This document shows, piece by piece, positions 22,230 through 34,009 of a DNA stretch of 64,000 nt. Positions within the stretch are counted from its first letter, which is position 1; each line of letters opens with the position of its first letter. The notes under the pieces are model-generated. The model saw only the letters and a list, made by a program, of their open reading frames with translations, had not been told where the DNA came from and ran no database searches. Made by a program: the position numbers and the translations under genes. Source of the stretch: Galerina marginata (taxonomy: Eukaryota > Basidiomycota > Agaricomycetes > Agaricales > Galerinaceae); assembly GCA_023014335.1 (NCBI GenBank), contig JAECYW010000002.1, forward strand, positions 1,860,001 to 1,924,000, written 5' to 3'.

Positions 22230-23727
22230 TCAAATATCAAGGAAACCTACGGTTGGTATCGCAACTCCAGGTTTGCCCATAAGAGTGACCAGAACATCAT
22301 CAGGAACCTCAGCACTGTAGAAATTTCTTGGGAGAAATGGCTTTGGTCGACTGAGGACGTTTATGGACCTCGAAGTCCATTCTCTTCGCAATGGAGGTGC
22401 CCCTCGTTTGATAGAACCATCGGGATTTCGTGAACTGTATTGGCTATCCACATAATTCATGACCTTCAAGATTGAAGGGGGTCATAAGTAGAGGGGTCAT
22501 AAGGGCAAGCATTGGGTAGGTAACCTGACTTACCTTTGATATTACTTCTGCTAGCCAAGCCTTCCTTACTCGACGAACTATCTTGGGAGAGCCGAACATA
22601 TCCTCAACTTCTGTCTCGTCTGAGGAGATGTCGTCAAGCTGGAGATGGGCAAAGATTATGTGTATTGATTGCCATGATTCGCGGTCCAGTGGTGCAGAGT
22701 TTTGCAGGTTCTGGGAAATGGTTTTCCCCCGTCGAATATATAGCTGACATCGAAGCATGTAATGATGAGGGACAATAATAGCAAAGGAATCGACGGCTCA
22801 CACTCTTCTTCCTTTCATATCGTCGCGCTCGTCGACTGTTATTCAAGTGATCTCGGTGCAATGTTGCTTCCACTTCGCTTCTGGACGCATGTGGCATCTG
22901 ATTCACTTTCTTGAGACCCGTCTTTAGTTTTGAGCGTCGAGACTTCAGCTTCTCGTACAGAAGCTTTTGAATATCTGTAATTTCAGAGAGTGAACGCTCG
23001 AGATTGGTCAACTCTCCCGAAGCTGCGTCTCGACCCAGAAGGTCAACAAGATCAACCAAACGCTTTTCTTTCAAATAGAGGAAGAATTTTTTTTGGAGCA
23101 GCTGGAGAACTCTTGCGTTCCAATCGTGGTCCATAGTTGCCTTCCAATTAATTTGCAGATTATCCATTGATGGACCTCCATTCTGACGATTTACGTAGCC
23201 TTCAGCAATCGTAGGGTCTGCTCCAGATGGAAGCTCTGGTACGACCGGAAGCGACGTGCCTCTGGTTTTTGGTGGAATGAATTCGTTTTCCCGGAGAAAA
23301 TCCCTCATTATGCTCTGCCTCAGCGTCAGTTCGACTTCTTGGCAAATTAATAAATGAAATGAAGCGTACATGTATAAGGTTGACACTTCGAGATTTCGGA
23401 GGCCGAGGTGCTGACCGCCGGGAAGCAGTTGCATTGCGCGGATCCATCGGGTCGTCGGAATCTGCGCTATAGCCAGGATCGCTATGGGAAAGACATGGAA
23501 AATGGCACAGGTCTTTGGACAAACAACACCTACTCAAGTTGTGCCTGTATGGCGCCTACACCCAGCGTCTGTGTCGAGTGATTTGCCTGTAAAATTTTTT
23601 GATCAGTTTTTGAGTGGGTATAGACAGACGGATTAAACCTCTGTAATCCTCTGGGTGGGTTGTAATGGAAACGGTGCTGTTGGGAAAGGGAACTCAGGAA
23701 ACTCCTAAATGAACGGTAAGTGGGCAT
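22230..23727 (-). CDS. Intact uncharacterised protein, 411 aa
   Basis: Five exons with consistent phases: 23727-23534, 23481-23387, 23337-22802, 22710-22534 and 22463-22230. Landmarks are MPTYRSFRSFLSSL at the start, ELTLRQSIMRDFLRENEF, INWKATMDHDWNARVLQLL, a basic stretch RRARRYERKKS, an acidic patch DDISSDETEVEDMF, KIVRRVRKAWLAEVISK, and near the end RPKPFLPRNFYSAEVPDD. I believe it belongs to a multicopy Agaricomycete family of unknown function whose members end in a similar P-LP-NFY motif, but this is from memory and not verified. No catalytic motif was seen. It lies directly beside the hAT relic and shows no lesions. Confidence 0.75.
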
Positions 23728-23947
23728 TGCAGTGAATGTAACGGGAGGCCCACCCAGTCATCCATGACGCTGCAATCGAAGTGAGTTGTCTTACTGCAGG
23801 TGAGGATGGGTCGATGAGTGTTAACCGGTAACCAGCGCCGTCCTTATCTGAGTCCACGGTTCTTTCACTTCAGTGCCTATAAGGCGTTAAATTGGGTTTC
23901 TGAGGTCGGCCGCCAATTGACAATATTGACATGGCAACTGTACGAAA

Positions 23948-24018
23948 CTTCAGCCTGATTATGATCACCTTTGTTCTTCAGCCTTATTATGATCACCTTT
24001 GTTCTTCAGCCTTATTAT
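23948..24018. repeat. 28-bp tandem repeat, about 2.6 copies
   Basis: The unit CTTCAGCCTTATTATGATCA followed by CCTTTGTT is repeated with a single G/T difference, ending in a partial unit. It lies upstream of the next plus-strand gene. Confidence 0.85.
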
Positions 24019-24171
24019 CCATCGTATTTCCATATTATCAGTAACGGTCATTACTGGCCTAAATATGGCGTAGGTAACTTACTTTTGTTGTCCGTGTTCG
24101 GTTCAACGAGGGTCCTACTGAGGCTATTTAAAGAGTGGACTTCAGGCGAGATTTTGGCAGTAATTTCTTTC

Positions 24172-25107
24172 ATGTCGACCAGTAACGAAGATCAGTCCAG
24201 TCTCGTACAACCTGTTCCCAGCCAGCCAGGATTCGGCTATGTGGTTCTTTCTTTTCCCCAAGCCGCTATCTTTAAGCCACTTGGGCGGCATTTCACCATC
24301 AGCTACTTGCCCCCAGCTTTGGCCAATACACCGGACTATTCAGTTAATACCATCAGGATGTGTCTCTGGCTAGGCTCGGGTTTGTGCAATTTTGGATCGC
24401 TGCATCTCGCACTAATCATAATTTGAGCGCAGAGCCCCAGCAAGCAGAAACAAATATCTTCTTGATCTGGCCTGGATATGGGATCCTGTCTTTTGGAGAG
24501 CTGTAGGTGCATTTATCACATCTATATGTCAACGTCTAAGTGCCTATTTTATATTTACAGCTTTTCTGGACAGAAATCACGCCTTATAACCCTCATTGAT
24601 GATACGGGGGCATTCACAGACGTTGCACCCAATGGCATTGCCCATGACTTGCTGTGGATTAACCGTCGACCATGTTTACTCTTTATATGGTGGAGTACTA
24701 GTGGTCCATTCGACTCTGTCGTCTTGGAGGCAGAAAAGCTATCACTCAAAACGGTGGTTCTTGCCATGGTCGGAAATTTAGTAAAGGAGTTGTTAGGTAC
24801 AGGTAATGAGCTGGAGGGAGACGCGATTCAGTCGCCCATGGTACAGCGGTGGTACACCACTTTGTTGGAAAGCTTAAGGTCCGTGTCAAAGGATCAATTC
24901 CTCTTTGACCCAACCAAAGTGGCACTGGGAATTGTGCGGCACCTAGGGAAAAGCCTCATGGAAAATCACCGGTTTGATATTCGTAGCAAACCAATGCTTT
25001 ACATACCCATGGCTTTCATACGAATGTGGGCAGAAGATTTGGAGGAACGTGCAAAGAGTGAGAGTGAGGCAGGGATAGATGAGGTGCTCCAAGAAATCAT
25101 GTCATAA
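24172..25107 (+). CDS. Uncharacterised protein
   Basis: The ATG at 24172 starts STSNEDQSSLVQPVPSQP. A later frame continues DVSLARLGFVQFWIAA and LIWPGYGILSFGEL, then crosses a clean GTAGGT...TTACAG intron to FSGQKSRLITLIDDTGAF and a long last exon ending DEVLQEIMS. Between the first and second segments the frame shifts. An intron ending CATCAG just before DVSL, with a weak donor upstream, would restore it, otherwise there is a one-base lesion. A Trp/Leu-rich middle (DLLWINRRPCLLFIWW) may be membrane-associated. The family is not recognised. Confidence 0.5.
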
Positions 25108-28100
25108 ACTGTTTTATTGCACAATTTGTTTTATTTGACGCCACTACTGTTCAACTTCACTCTTCACATGGTCATCGCTTTCCGGTCTTGTACGTACAAA
25201 ATTGGCTCCCAATGGCATCTACTCGTTGACCAATGACTTGCTGCACGAAAATGTGGACTGAACTGGATAGCAAGCGACTTAGCAAAGCGAAGCCCTGTGC
25301 AAGCATATCGGAATGCGCGTTGCTGTCATAGCTCTTGCAGGTCCAGACAAACACGCTTCTGGAATTGTCCAGCGTGGCCTCAAGCCATGCCAGTCGGTGC
25401 CGTACGATGTCTCGTTGCAATCAAGGTCCAGTCTGCCTCTGTACTACAAGAGTTCAAGGTAGTATGAAAAAGGTTTCTTACAAAGAACAAAATGAAGAGC
25501 AAAACATACCCGAACGTCGATGTAGCTGTGGATGAGGTTGGTAAGCTTCTCGTTGCCCGGACTCCTCCTGAAGGTTTCGAACAGTTCGCCGATGAAGATG
25601 GCTGGTCAAGGAGGAAGAAGAAAAAATAGGATGAGCCCCGTAGTGAGGTAATGAAGGCCAGATAGACCTACCTTTGAACCTAACGATATCGGTGTGGTTG
25701 GTGCTGTCGGAATTGGTTGATGCTGACCCGGTTCGATCCCCCCAGGCAGAGTTCTTCACTGAGGTAGCGACGACAGAGAGCATCCTGTAAACACAAAGAT
25801 AGTACACAACCGTTAGCGTAACTCGCCTTCGTAAGATCAATAGTAAGAAAACCCTGACGACTGGTACCAAGCATCATCCTTCGTGGATCGGCCTGGACGG
25901 AATGATCTTCGATGGATTTACCAGCGTTGTAGCTGCAAATCCACGAAGCAGGGAAACGAGTGCAATCGACCACGCTTTCAGAATTCAATATAATGTTTTC
26001 CCTGTTGATGTTGTGGTTTTTGATCCAAGTAGCACCGATACCAGTGATTGCGACGTCTTTGCATTTGAGACCGCCTGTGAGTTCGGCGACGTAAGGTGAT
26101 AGCCTGGAGGACGCAGACAAAGACGACAGCGAGAACGGTATAAGACGGACGTAAAGTACAGGCTGCGAATGATTAGTGTCAGCGGAACGTCGTCGACACC
26201 TGCAAAGGCCGTACGTACCTGTTGGTAATTGAATTCAGACACTAGTCGTCCCTGATCGGGTGCTAGAGCAAAAGGATGTTCAATACTGATGTCTGTTTAT
26301 GAGATGAATCGCTGAACTAACCAAGAATAAACCGCCGGTCATGGTAGCGTCAGCAAACCATGTCCACGGCGTAACACAGGTCGGACATAGTGACCCGAAA
26401 TGCCTACACATGCAGCATAGTCGGATCGGGGACTTGGGTCAGCGAAATTTCCGACGACGGCGTCAGGCTTGCCTGTTCGATGCAAGACTGAAGAGTATTC
26501 ATCATTGCGTATATTGATAGCATGGGTCCAGATAGTGTAGCAATATAAACAGTACCTCGAAAATGTCGATTATGAAACAATATGTATGGTACAATTGTCG
26601 GATTTCGGTAAGAGAATAAATTCTTATGAACAGAAATCAGCCTCAGCACAAAATAAGCACTAGAATACTCACAAAATAGCATTGTATACAAATGCGAGCA
26701 AAGCAAACATGCCTATACCTCAGCTCCTATTCCGACCCCGTCCCGCATCATTTCCCAGACCACTCGAAGAAACCGCCCTTCCACTGAGCGTAGTCGCTCA
26801 GAGCCGCTGTTCCGGGTAAAACAAGACTAGCAAAAGAAAGAAGCCAACAATGTAGAGTCAAGATCAACCCGAACCATCATAAGGAGGAAAGGAAGAATGA
26901 ATACCGACCTACAGCAAACAAAAAAAGTACCAGGCTTGTTCACGGTAGCCCTTGCCGGCCTCCAGTGCACTGAGTAGCGGGGCTTGGCTTGGGAGCTGGG
27001 GTCTTTTCTTTTCTCGTTTTCGGACAAGGCCTCATTGGACTGGGAGAGCATGAGGGCCGTGGGTCGCATCTTCATCGACTTCGCTGGACTAACTGAGTAG
27101 AGGCAGGAGGGTCGTCGTCGACGTCTTGTCGATGGCAATATCAACATCGATGGTGATGGGCCGATGGCAGTCGAGCGGTCGGATTTGGCCATTCATTTTC
27201 CACCCTCCACGTTTAGGTCAAGACGCCTACGGCCTAGATTTTTGACATGCTAGCCTTTGATCTTGAAGCTGGAAAGCGTCGTATAGCCATCTTTTTCTCT
27301 GACTTTCTCTTTCTTCGAAGGTTATGAGGACAACGGTTCTGATTCTTCGAGAAGATCATGTCACGATGTCGGGGCTTTCTGGTACCACTTTACGCTTCGT
27401 TCAGCTTGCCTTCGTGTTTTGGGGTTCCGCAACTGCACCTATAACACGGAAGGGGCATAATGGGTGTCATCGTTGGAAAGGATGGAGGCTGTTCACTTTT
27501 AGGAGTTTGTGATGCAGAGGTCGGCGACTGTAATGTCAAAGTTAGTGATTGAGGTGAATTGTTGGTAGCGACCGAAAAAAGCGTATACTCGAGAGCAGCA
27601 TCTGCACTGCTCGTCCCAAAACTTCTCTGGGCTGTAGGATACTTCGCTGGTCAATTGGCAGGAGGATGGAGTCAATCCGGCTGCCATAGCTTGATTCGCG
27701 GGCGAGAACTTTAGTGTTCTAGGCTGTTTACGAGGGCGAAGTCAGATGAACTGTTAGAAAGATGTAAGATAATACGGAACGGACGGGCGTATATGCCTTT
27801 CTTATCAGGCCAGAGCTGCCACGAATATTAACCATCGACCCGCGAGTCCTTTCATCCTTATTCCTAACCAGCCAATCTCAAATCCACCTCCGATACACCA
27901 GGACCATCACCTCCCTGATCTCCCTCAAGAGCCCGCAACGCGTCCTTCAGTAGGCGGTGGTAGTCCACTTAAATTCCGCCCCGCTCCCTATGCCATTGCT
28001 GTCGTTCGGACAGTATACGCTAATGAGCACGAATAGCTGAAATCAAGGACGACTGCATGCCTCCCTTGTTGAAATCTTCGTAGTCGATCGCGTCTTGGTC

Positions 28101-28736
28101 TCCTGGGGTACGAGGTTGACGCAGCGCCACGACTCAGGCGAGTACCGGTAGACACTGACAGATGCGGGTGATGAGTTTTGTGAGACCTCCGTCTACTTTG
28201 AGGCTTACGACGGTGATTCTGCGAGTGAACACCTCGTGTGAACAGAGAAGGGGTCGGTGGAAGCGAGCGATCTTCGTACAATGCCGGGGTGGGCAAATAA
28301 CACGGGTGGAGAAAGCTCGCCCAAAAGTTGTAACTTGAAGAGAGTAGAGTCTAATTATAATAGAACAGGGCCGACTTCAGAAGGAGACCCACCAGTAAGA
28401 CCAATATTGTCTTACCAGAATCGTCTTGTGCATCTATACAAAGTTTCCAATCGGTAGCAAAAGTCTGACCCCAGGCTCATGAGTGCATCTGAGAGAATTT
28501 GTCGGTCGATTTGATGAGACTCTGTCAATAAAGGGCGGTAAAGAATGTCGTCGTCGTCGTCATTGGCGGGTTTCCCGATGAATTGAGCTCAAGAAATTCG
28601 GTACTTGGTTTGGAGGCCTGAGCCAGCTATTTGGTGTTGAGAGGATGAACGTAACTTTTTGGTGGAAAAGGGCTGCGCCGCTGCGGTAACCGGTTTGCGG
28701 AGTCTTCCGGGCCTGTGACAGTCAGTGTACGAAGTT
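25108..28736. other. Poorly resolved stretch with possible intron-rich minus-strand genes
   Basis: Minus-strand frames at 26242-25680 carry protein-like text (CKDVAITGIGATWIKNHN, FPASWICSYNAGKSIEDH) with plausible GTACGT and CGCAG sites. Frames at 25420-25172, 26706-26404 and 27192-26827 are also open. They may be exons of one or two genes, one possibly membrane-bound, but I could not build a continuous model. A basic frame at 28296-27988 is likewise unassigned. Confidence 0.3.
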
Positions 28737-28756
28737 GGTACGAAGCGCGAGGAGTA
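28737..28756 (+). repeat. Isolated copy of the repeat-end 20-mer
   Basis: GGTACGAAGCGCGAGGAGTA is identical to the left end of copy A, but here the rest of the ~280-bp repeat is not recognisable. It lies about 250 bp beyond the 3' end of the CACTA transposase gene. Confidence 0.75.
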
Positions 28757-29005
28757 TATACCCTTAGTCAATTATCTGGTTCTTTTACACAGGCTAGCAC
28801 TGTATGGGATTCATTTATACAGAGTCTATAGACAAGGGAAAGATCAATGTCCAATGACGCGCATGGCGAGCCACAAGAGCACCAGAAGGCCAAAGCTAAT
28901 AAACAATAGACCTCAGATATTTCCACCGTTTTCTGCGAAGTGGAAGTCCACCAACTAAGTCGTAAATTATCACATCAATATTCCTTAATAGGGTCTTTCA
29001 GCTGG

Positions 29006-32000
29006 CTACCAAAACGAAAAATCGCGCAACGGACTTACTCGATCTATAGCTCGCATTACGAAGGAAGACGAATCCCAGGGCCTGCGATTCGCGTGGCATT
29101 TAACTTGGATAGGCCGGATGATATCGACTACAGCGTCCGGATCTCCGTCGTATATTGCAGCACGAAAATCGGGGAAAGGCGCGAAGTAAGTTTCTTGTCC
29201 CGAAAGTTTTGACCGGTTAAAACGATGGACAGCCATGAAAACTTCCGTTTGCACTCTGGAGCCACACATGCGATGGTGCTCAAAAATTTCGCGTATCTGA
29301 CCAGGTATGAGCACCGCAGTCGAAGACGCAGGAACACCACTATCGCAAAAGTAAACGAGACTGTGGGAAAGTGAAGTGTGAAAATCAGTGTATTGAATGC
29401 CCTTTATGCAATACCGATGCAGTTTGCGTGCATTGTTGCTGCCGAGAAGATCAACCTCGGTTTCGGGGGTGCCTGTGCTTAGGAGAAATTTCTTCAGACT
29501 CTCCAGAATATCCCCGTCCACCTCCGAGGCTTTGGTTTGTGGTCCTTTCCCTGTATCACGGATGGACAAACCATTAAGGTCTCGGAGGTTCAGATGCCTT
29601 TCTAGATCAGCCCAAGCTTCCTGGAGTATAGTTGGACAGTGTTCTGAAGAGACAAGCCTTCTTAGATTTGATCGCCTGCAGAAGGCATTCATAACAGTTG
29701 CTTCCATTTCACCTAGAATATGTAGTACGTGAATTTAGTGCAAAATGATGTTCAGAGTTCCCAAGCCTACCTATCTTCGCATTCGTATTAAGGCCCTGTA
29801 GTCTCCCAATCAAGCGTTCCAATGGGAATGCCCAGGTGCCGTGCAATGGACCAAATAAAAGAAGGATATCTGGTATGTGAAGGGCATAATGGTGATTTGG
29901 CTTCAAGTCGTAGTCAGGGAATAGTTCCTGTATACCACAGAGGTATCGCTTCATGTAGAAAGCATAACGTTCAGCATGATGTTTTGACGTCCGACGAGAT
30001 AAGCCCCATGAAATTGCCGTTGCTAGATCCAAAGTGTGTTCCACAATCTTGCGAAGTCGGATATAATTTGGGTCGGTGGCTGGGTATTTCGAATTTGCCA
30101 GTAGCTGAATCATGGAGACAGGTATGTCAAATTCTAACGCAGTTCGCCACTGGTCCGCTTTAAGTTTTCCATGATCTGGAGTACCAAAGTTATCGGGCAG
30201 ATGTGCCTGCCAGGAAGGTCGGATGGTTTCGTTAATTTGACGTTGTATGGTTATAAGGTCGTTCTTCGTAATAAGGGGTGGTATATCTTGGCCAGAGTCG
30301 CAGTGGGTAGTCGTATTGGCAACGGCTTCTTGAACCGCTAGCTCAATAGAATCGTCAAATAACGATGCGAATTCAATGTCTTGCCCTGGTTTTGACGCTG
30401 AAGTTACAGAACCACACTGAAGGCGTTATCAAGCTACAATTGAGCACACTAATGCGGATTTAGACTCACCATGAGACCTTCTATGTATTCAGCCTTAGTC
30501 CATTGCCGTTTCTTCTTCTTACCCAGAGCCACGTGTTTTTCTTTGCAGAGCGCTTTAAGTACGTTCAACTTTAGCCTTCGTAGCTTTTGGTACGAGCCTT
30601 GTTCAATAAATTTCCTTCCATAAGCCATAGCTTCTTCAGAAGGGACGTCAGCCTCATCTTCACCTTGAGGTAGATCTTTCACATTTAACTCAAGGAGATC
30701 ACGGCAATGGCGGGGAACGAGTCCAAGCAGAAGAATGTGCATTCCTTCAGTGATGGTCCACTGGGAAGGTTGCCAGTATGGGAGAGACAGCAACGCAGAC
30801 CATCGAATGCCATGGGCCTTCAAATGTGATTTCTGATTTGCAGCAGTGGTTGATGCCTTCCAAGTATTGGCAAGCTCTTCATGTTGTTCCCGCGAAAGTC
30901 CGGGCGGCCACGAAGAAACATCAAGATTGTCGATTTGGGTTCTGGTAAGGCGACATCGTGAGCAGAAGAACCGAGCGGCATGACCACAGTTCCCTGTGAC
31001 TTTCTTCGACGCCATCGTGTCGCAGATGACAGGAATGATAGCAGACATCGACTTCCTTCCAGATGGGTAATCGTGAGTGCGGGAGAAGTAAACGCCAGGA
31101 TCATAAGCAACCAGAAGGTCGCTTATAAGTGGTGCTAGAAAATGATTGACAGCATCGAGAGATGGTTCATGAGGGCCGGGGATGACTCCTGCGAGATAAA
31201 TATTCTCTTCCAGTGTCCGAAGGTCCGGTGGAAGACTGAGACATATCATGGCTATGACGCCGGTTGAAACAGACTTCCCAGCTGCCTTATTCTTCCTGGG
31301 GTTGTACCAATCCACACATAACGCCCAAACGAGGCGAATGTCTGCGTTTTCTTCCCTTAGGAATGGCTTCCCATCACTACCAGCGAAGTCTCGCAGAGCT
31401 TGTGAGGAGATGATGTCGGATATCTCGTCCTTGAACATGCTGCTGGACATATGCAGCCGGATAGCTTCTTCAATGCCAGGTCGAGATAACATCCCCCCAA
31501 CGTGGTCATGGAAGTGGTGGTATAGATAGGGTTTTGTGGGTTGAGGAACGCTCATGCCGTGCAGGACTTTGGATTTCCCGGTGAGCGACGAACCGCAGAC
31601 TTGGTTGAAACGGGTTTGGGTACAGGTCAGGGGATATTTGTGAATTCCCCACCTGTGGTCTTGCTCCGGGGCATATATAGCGCAGCAAGTTGGCACTGGG
31701 CAACAGGCGTATCTTGTAATCTTTGGTTCGAGGTTGAAAGCTTTGATTGCGGTGCGGACATCATTGACTGACCGCTTATCGGACCGAGGAACAGAGTCAT
31801 TGTCAGGTAGGGCCAAGGCCGCCTTACGAACCCAGTTCGACATGAGGAGTGAGGTGCCTCCAGCCTTTTGCGATGCGCCATGAAAAAGACTTTGAACGAC
31901 AGAACCGAACATGGACAACAGCACATCCTGTGAGATATTTGATAAGCCGCTCTTATAAAAGTGTCCTATGGATTGTGAGTGTTGGCTTTCTAAAAACAAC

Positions 32001-32752
32001 GGGTTTAACAAACCAGTGTCACATAACTTTGGCTTTGAAAGAGGAGTCGTCCGCTTTGGCGAAGAAATTAGAGGGATATTCGATAGAACTTGGGCCAGAG
32101 ATAAACCATCAAACAAGTGCTCGAGGGTGACGGGCTTTTTACACTCAGGATTATACTCAGATGCTAGTATGCGCAGTGTCAACAAAGTATTTAAAAAGGA
32201 AAAGGATGTAAACGAACAAGGATCCAGACTTGACTGGGCCGGGTTCTTGCGTGCTGTATTTTTTTGGGGAAGGCTTACAAGATTCGGACTGATATGAGCT
32301 GGGCTTGGGGCTGACGTGATAAAGCAATTCGTTGTTAGCTATCGGACAAAGTTACTAAGCGTTGACCGTACCTTGTATCTTACTTGGAGGTTTCATAGGA
32401 GCACCATATAGTGAATCCAACAATATTTGATTTGCAGCTCCTACGGCAGACAGATCCTCGACCCTCGTGCTTCTTCGAGTAGGAGGCTGCGCGATTCCTA
32501 GTAACGCAAGGTTGGCCGCTTTAATGTACGCGGCTTCCTGAGCCTTTGATTTTACTGCCAGATCCAATGATGAGTAAATTGTGCAGGATGGACATACCAG
32601 ACTTGCCTACCTTTCGACCCTGTAGGGAGCATCGTCGGTATGGGAAAGGAGATGGAGAATAAACTTGCGAATGGCTTTCTGCAAATAAGCTGGCCATCCT
32701 TTCGTTTATTGTTCACCTTTTGGGCGAAAAGGTCAAAAGAAGAAGAAACCAT
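29006..32752 (-). CDS. CACTA (EnSpm-like) transposase, Tnp2 family, apparently intact
   Basis: Cut-and-paste transposase with an RNase H-like (DDE) fold. Five exons keep one open frame: 32752-32717, 32606-32372, 32310-30470, 30416-29771 and 29712-29006 (1154 aa). Landmarks: a Cys-rich region (CCPVPTCC...CGSSLTGKS) around residues 240-290, then the core WALCVDWYNPRKNKAAGKS, GVIAMICLSLPPDLR, YLAGVIPGPHEPSLDAVNHF and AYDPGVYFSRTHDYPSGR. After those come CDTMASKKVTGNCGHAARFF with a CSRC pair, PYWQPSQWTITEGMHILLLG, and in exon 4 HHYALHIPDILLLFGPLHGT with ERLIGRLQGLNTNAKIG. Acidic residues in CVDWYNP and VICD are candidate catalytic positions. No stop or frameshift was found. Terminal inverted repeats were not located, so mobility is unproven. 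The last intron may alternatively extend the C-terminus by a few residues. Confidence 0.9.
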
Positions 32753-33241
32753 TGACAGGAACGCCTTGTCCTTCCAGAGATTGAGCTACCGGTGGCGATC
32801 GGGTTGCAGTGGCACTGCGATACGCTCCTGGGACTTTATGGGACCTTACGACAAGCGCTTACTTGGCGCTTCCACAAAGAGAGTCGGTGAAACTTCTATC
32901 GTAATCACACTTGCCATATCTTGCAACGGGCGGCAACAGGAAACAAGGGGTCGATAGTACCAAAGTGTAAACTCGTCGGACAACGACTCAATGATGTTCG
33001 AACGTGACATCATTATTTGTAAGCCTATTTGGAGACTCTTCGACGAAATTTGGCACTTTGTCGAACTGCCTTGTTTTCGCGAACACTCACTCCATAAACA
33101 CTTTTGTTCCCAATAGGTGGTGCTGGTTGTTCTGTTGTCCCCGATTCGAGGAGAAATGCACACTCAAAAACGTGATCGATCCATATGTAGGCTTCCTTCC
33201 GTCGACTCAAGCTCAAACACCTCTTGCGTCTCGTGCTTCGC
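32753..33241. promoter_or_regulatory. Divergent intergenic region, CACTA transposase / small gene
   Basis: A 489-bp interval between two outward-facing ATGs. Minus-strand frames inside have no splice support. It probably holds both 5' leaders. Confidence 0.4.
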
Positions 33242-34009
33242 ATGTCGGTAAAACGAAAAGCTCAAGATCAGCCCGACGACTATGGCCAGTTAAGGACGAA
33301 GTCCCTGAAAGTTGAACGCCTGGTCTTCCACAAAGCAAGTAGCTCGGTCTTGGGTTTTATTATGTTACTTAGATTGGTCCTTTTTCTAGGCGGTGCGGGA
33401 ATTACTGGGCCCCAATAATACATGTTTTGACATCCTGGAGGGGCTAAAAAAATGCAATCTACCGAATTTAAAACGCGTTTGCGCTGACTTTCATCTCGAA
33501 GTCAAGAGGACTGGGCAAGGAAAACGGCCAGCTAGCGTGAAACAAGACTTTATCAATGCCATCGTCCTACACTGGCAAGAATTATCAGTAGTATCCTTTA
33601 ATTATATTGCGGAAATTTTGTCTGATGGTTATTCGTTTGCCAATAGGTTACTTTTCAGAGTGAAGCGGAGGGTGGACCAGACCACAGTAACCGACATGTG
33701 GAGACTTCCATGGATTCTCAGGATGTAACCTTGGCGGAGAAGACCGTGACTAGTTTCTCAAGACTGACTCCTTCAGTACCTGGCGACCTGTGCATGAATG
33801 ATGAAATGGATGTAGATTCTGAGCAGACAGCCGTTGTGCCCCCAGTGTACGTCTCTTTCATGCTGTTACCAGAACCAACTCCGACTCCTATCTAGCTCAA
33901 AGTCAGGGGGTTATATTCAAGTTCGAACTTTCCGAAGCCGAAAAGATTTCAAGCATTGTTCCACAGTGAGGTACCCCCGCTTGCGGTGTGGGGGAATCGA
34001 TCTGCATGA
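33242..34009 (+). CDS. Small basic/acidic protein, about 200 aa, unknown
   Basis: Exons 33242-33334, 33390-33587, 33647-33844 and 33896-34009, all phase 0. The first intron is GC-AG (GCAAGT...TTCTAG), since the GT alternative breaks frame. The N-terminus MSVKRKAQDQPDDYG is followed by LGPNNTCFDILEGLKKCNLP and NLKRVCADFHLEVKRTGQGK, with VKQDFINAIVLHW after it. This two-helix, basic-linker arrangement is reminiscent of a SAP-type DNA-binding motif. An acidic patch (CMNDEMDVDSEQ) follows. It is divergent from the CACTA transposase, so it could be an accessory gene of that element or an unrelated host gene. The last exon boundary is less sure. Confidence 0.55.
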
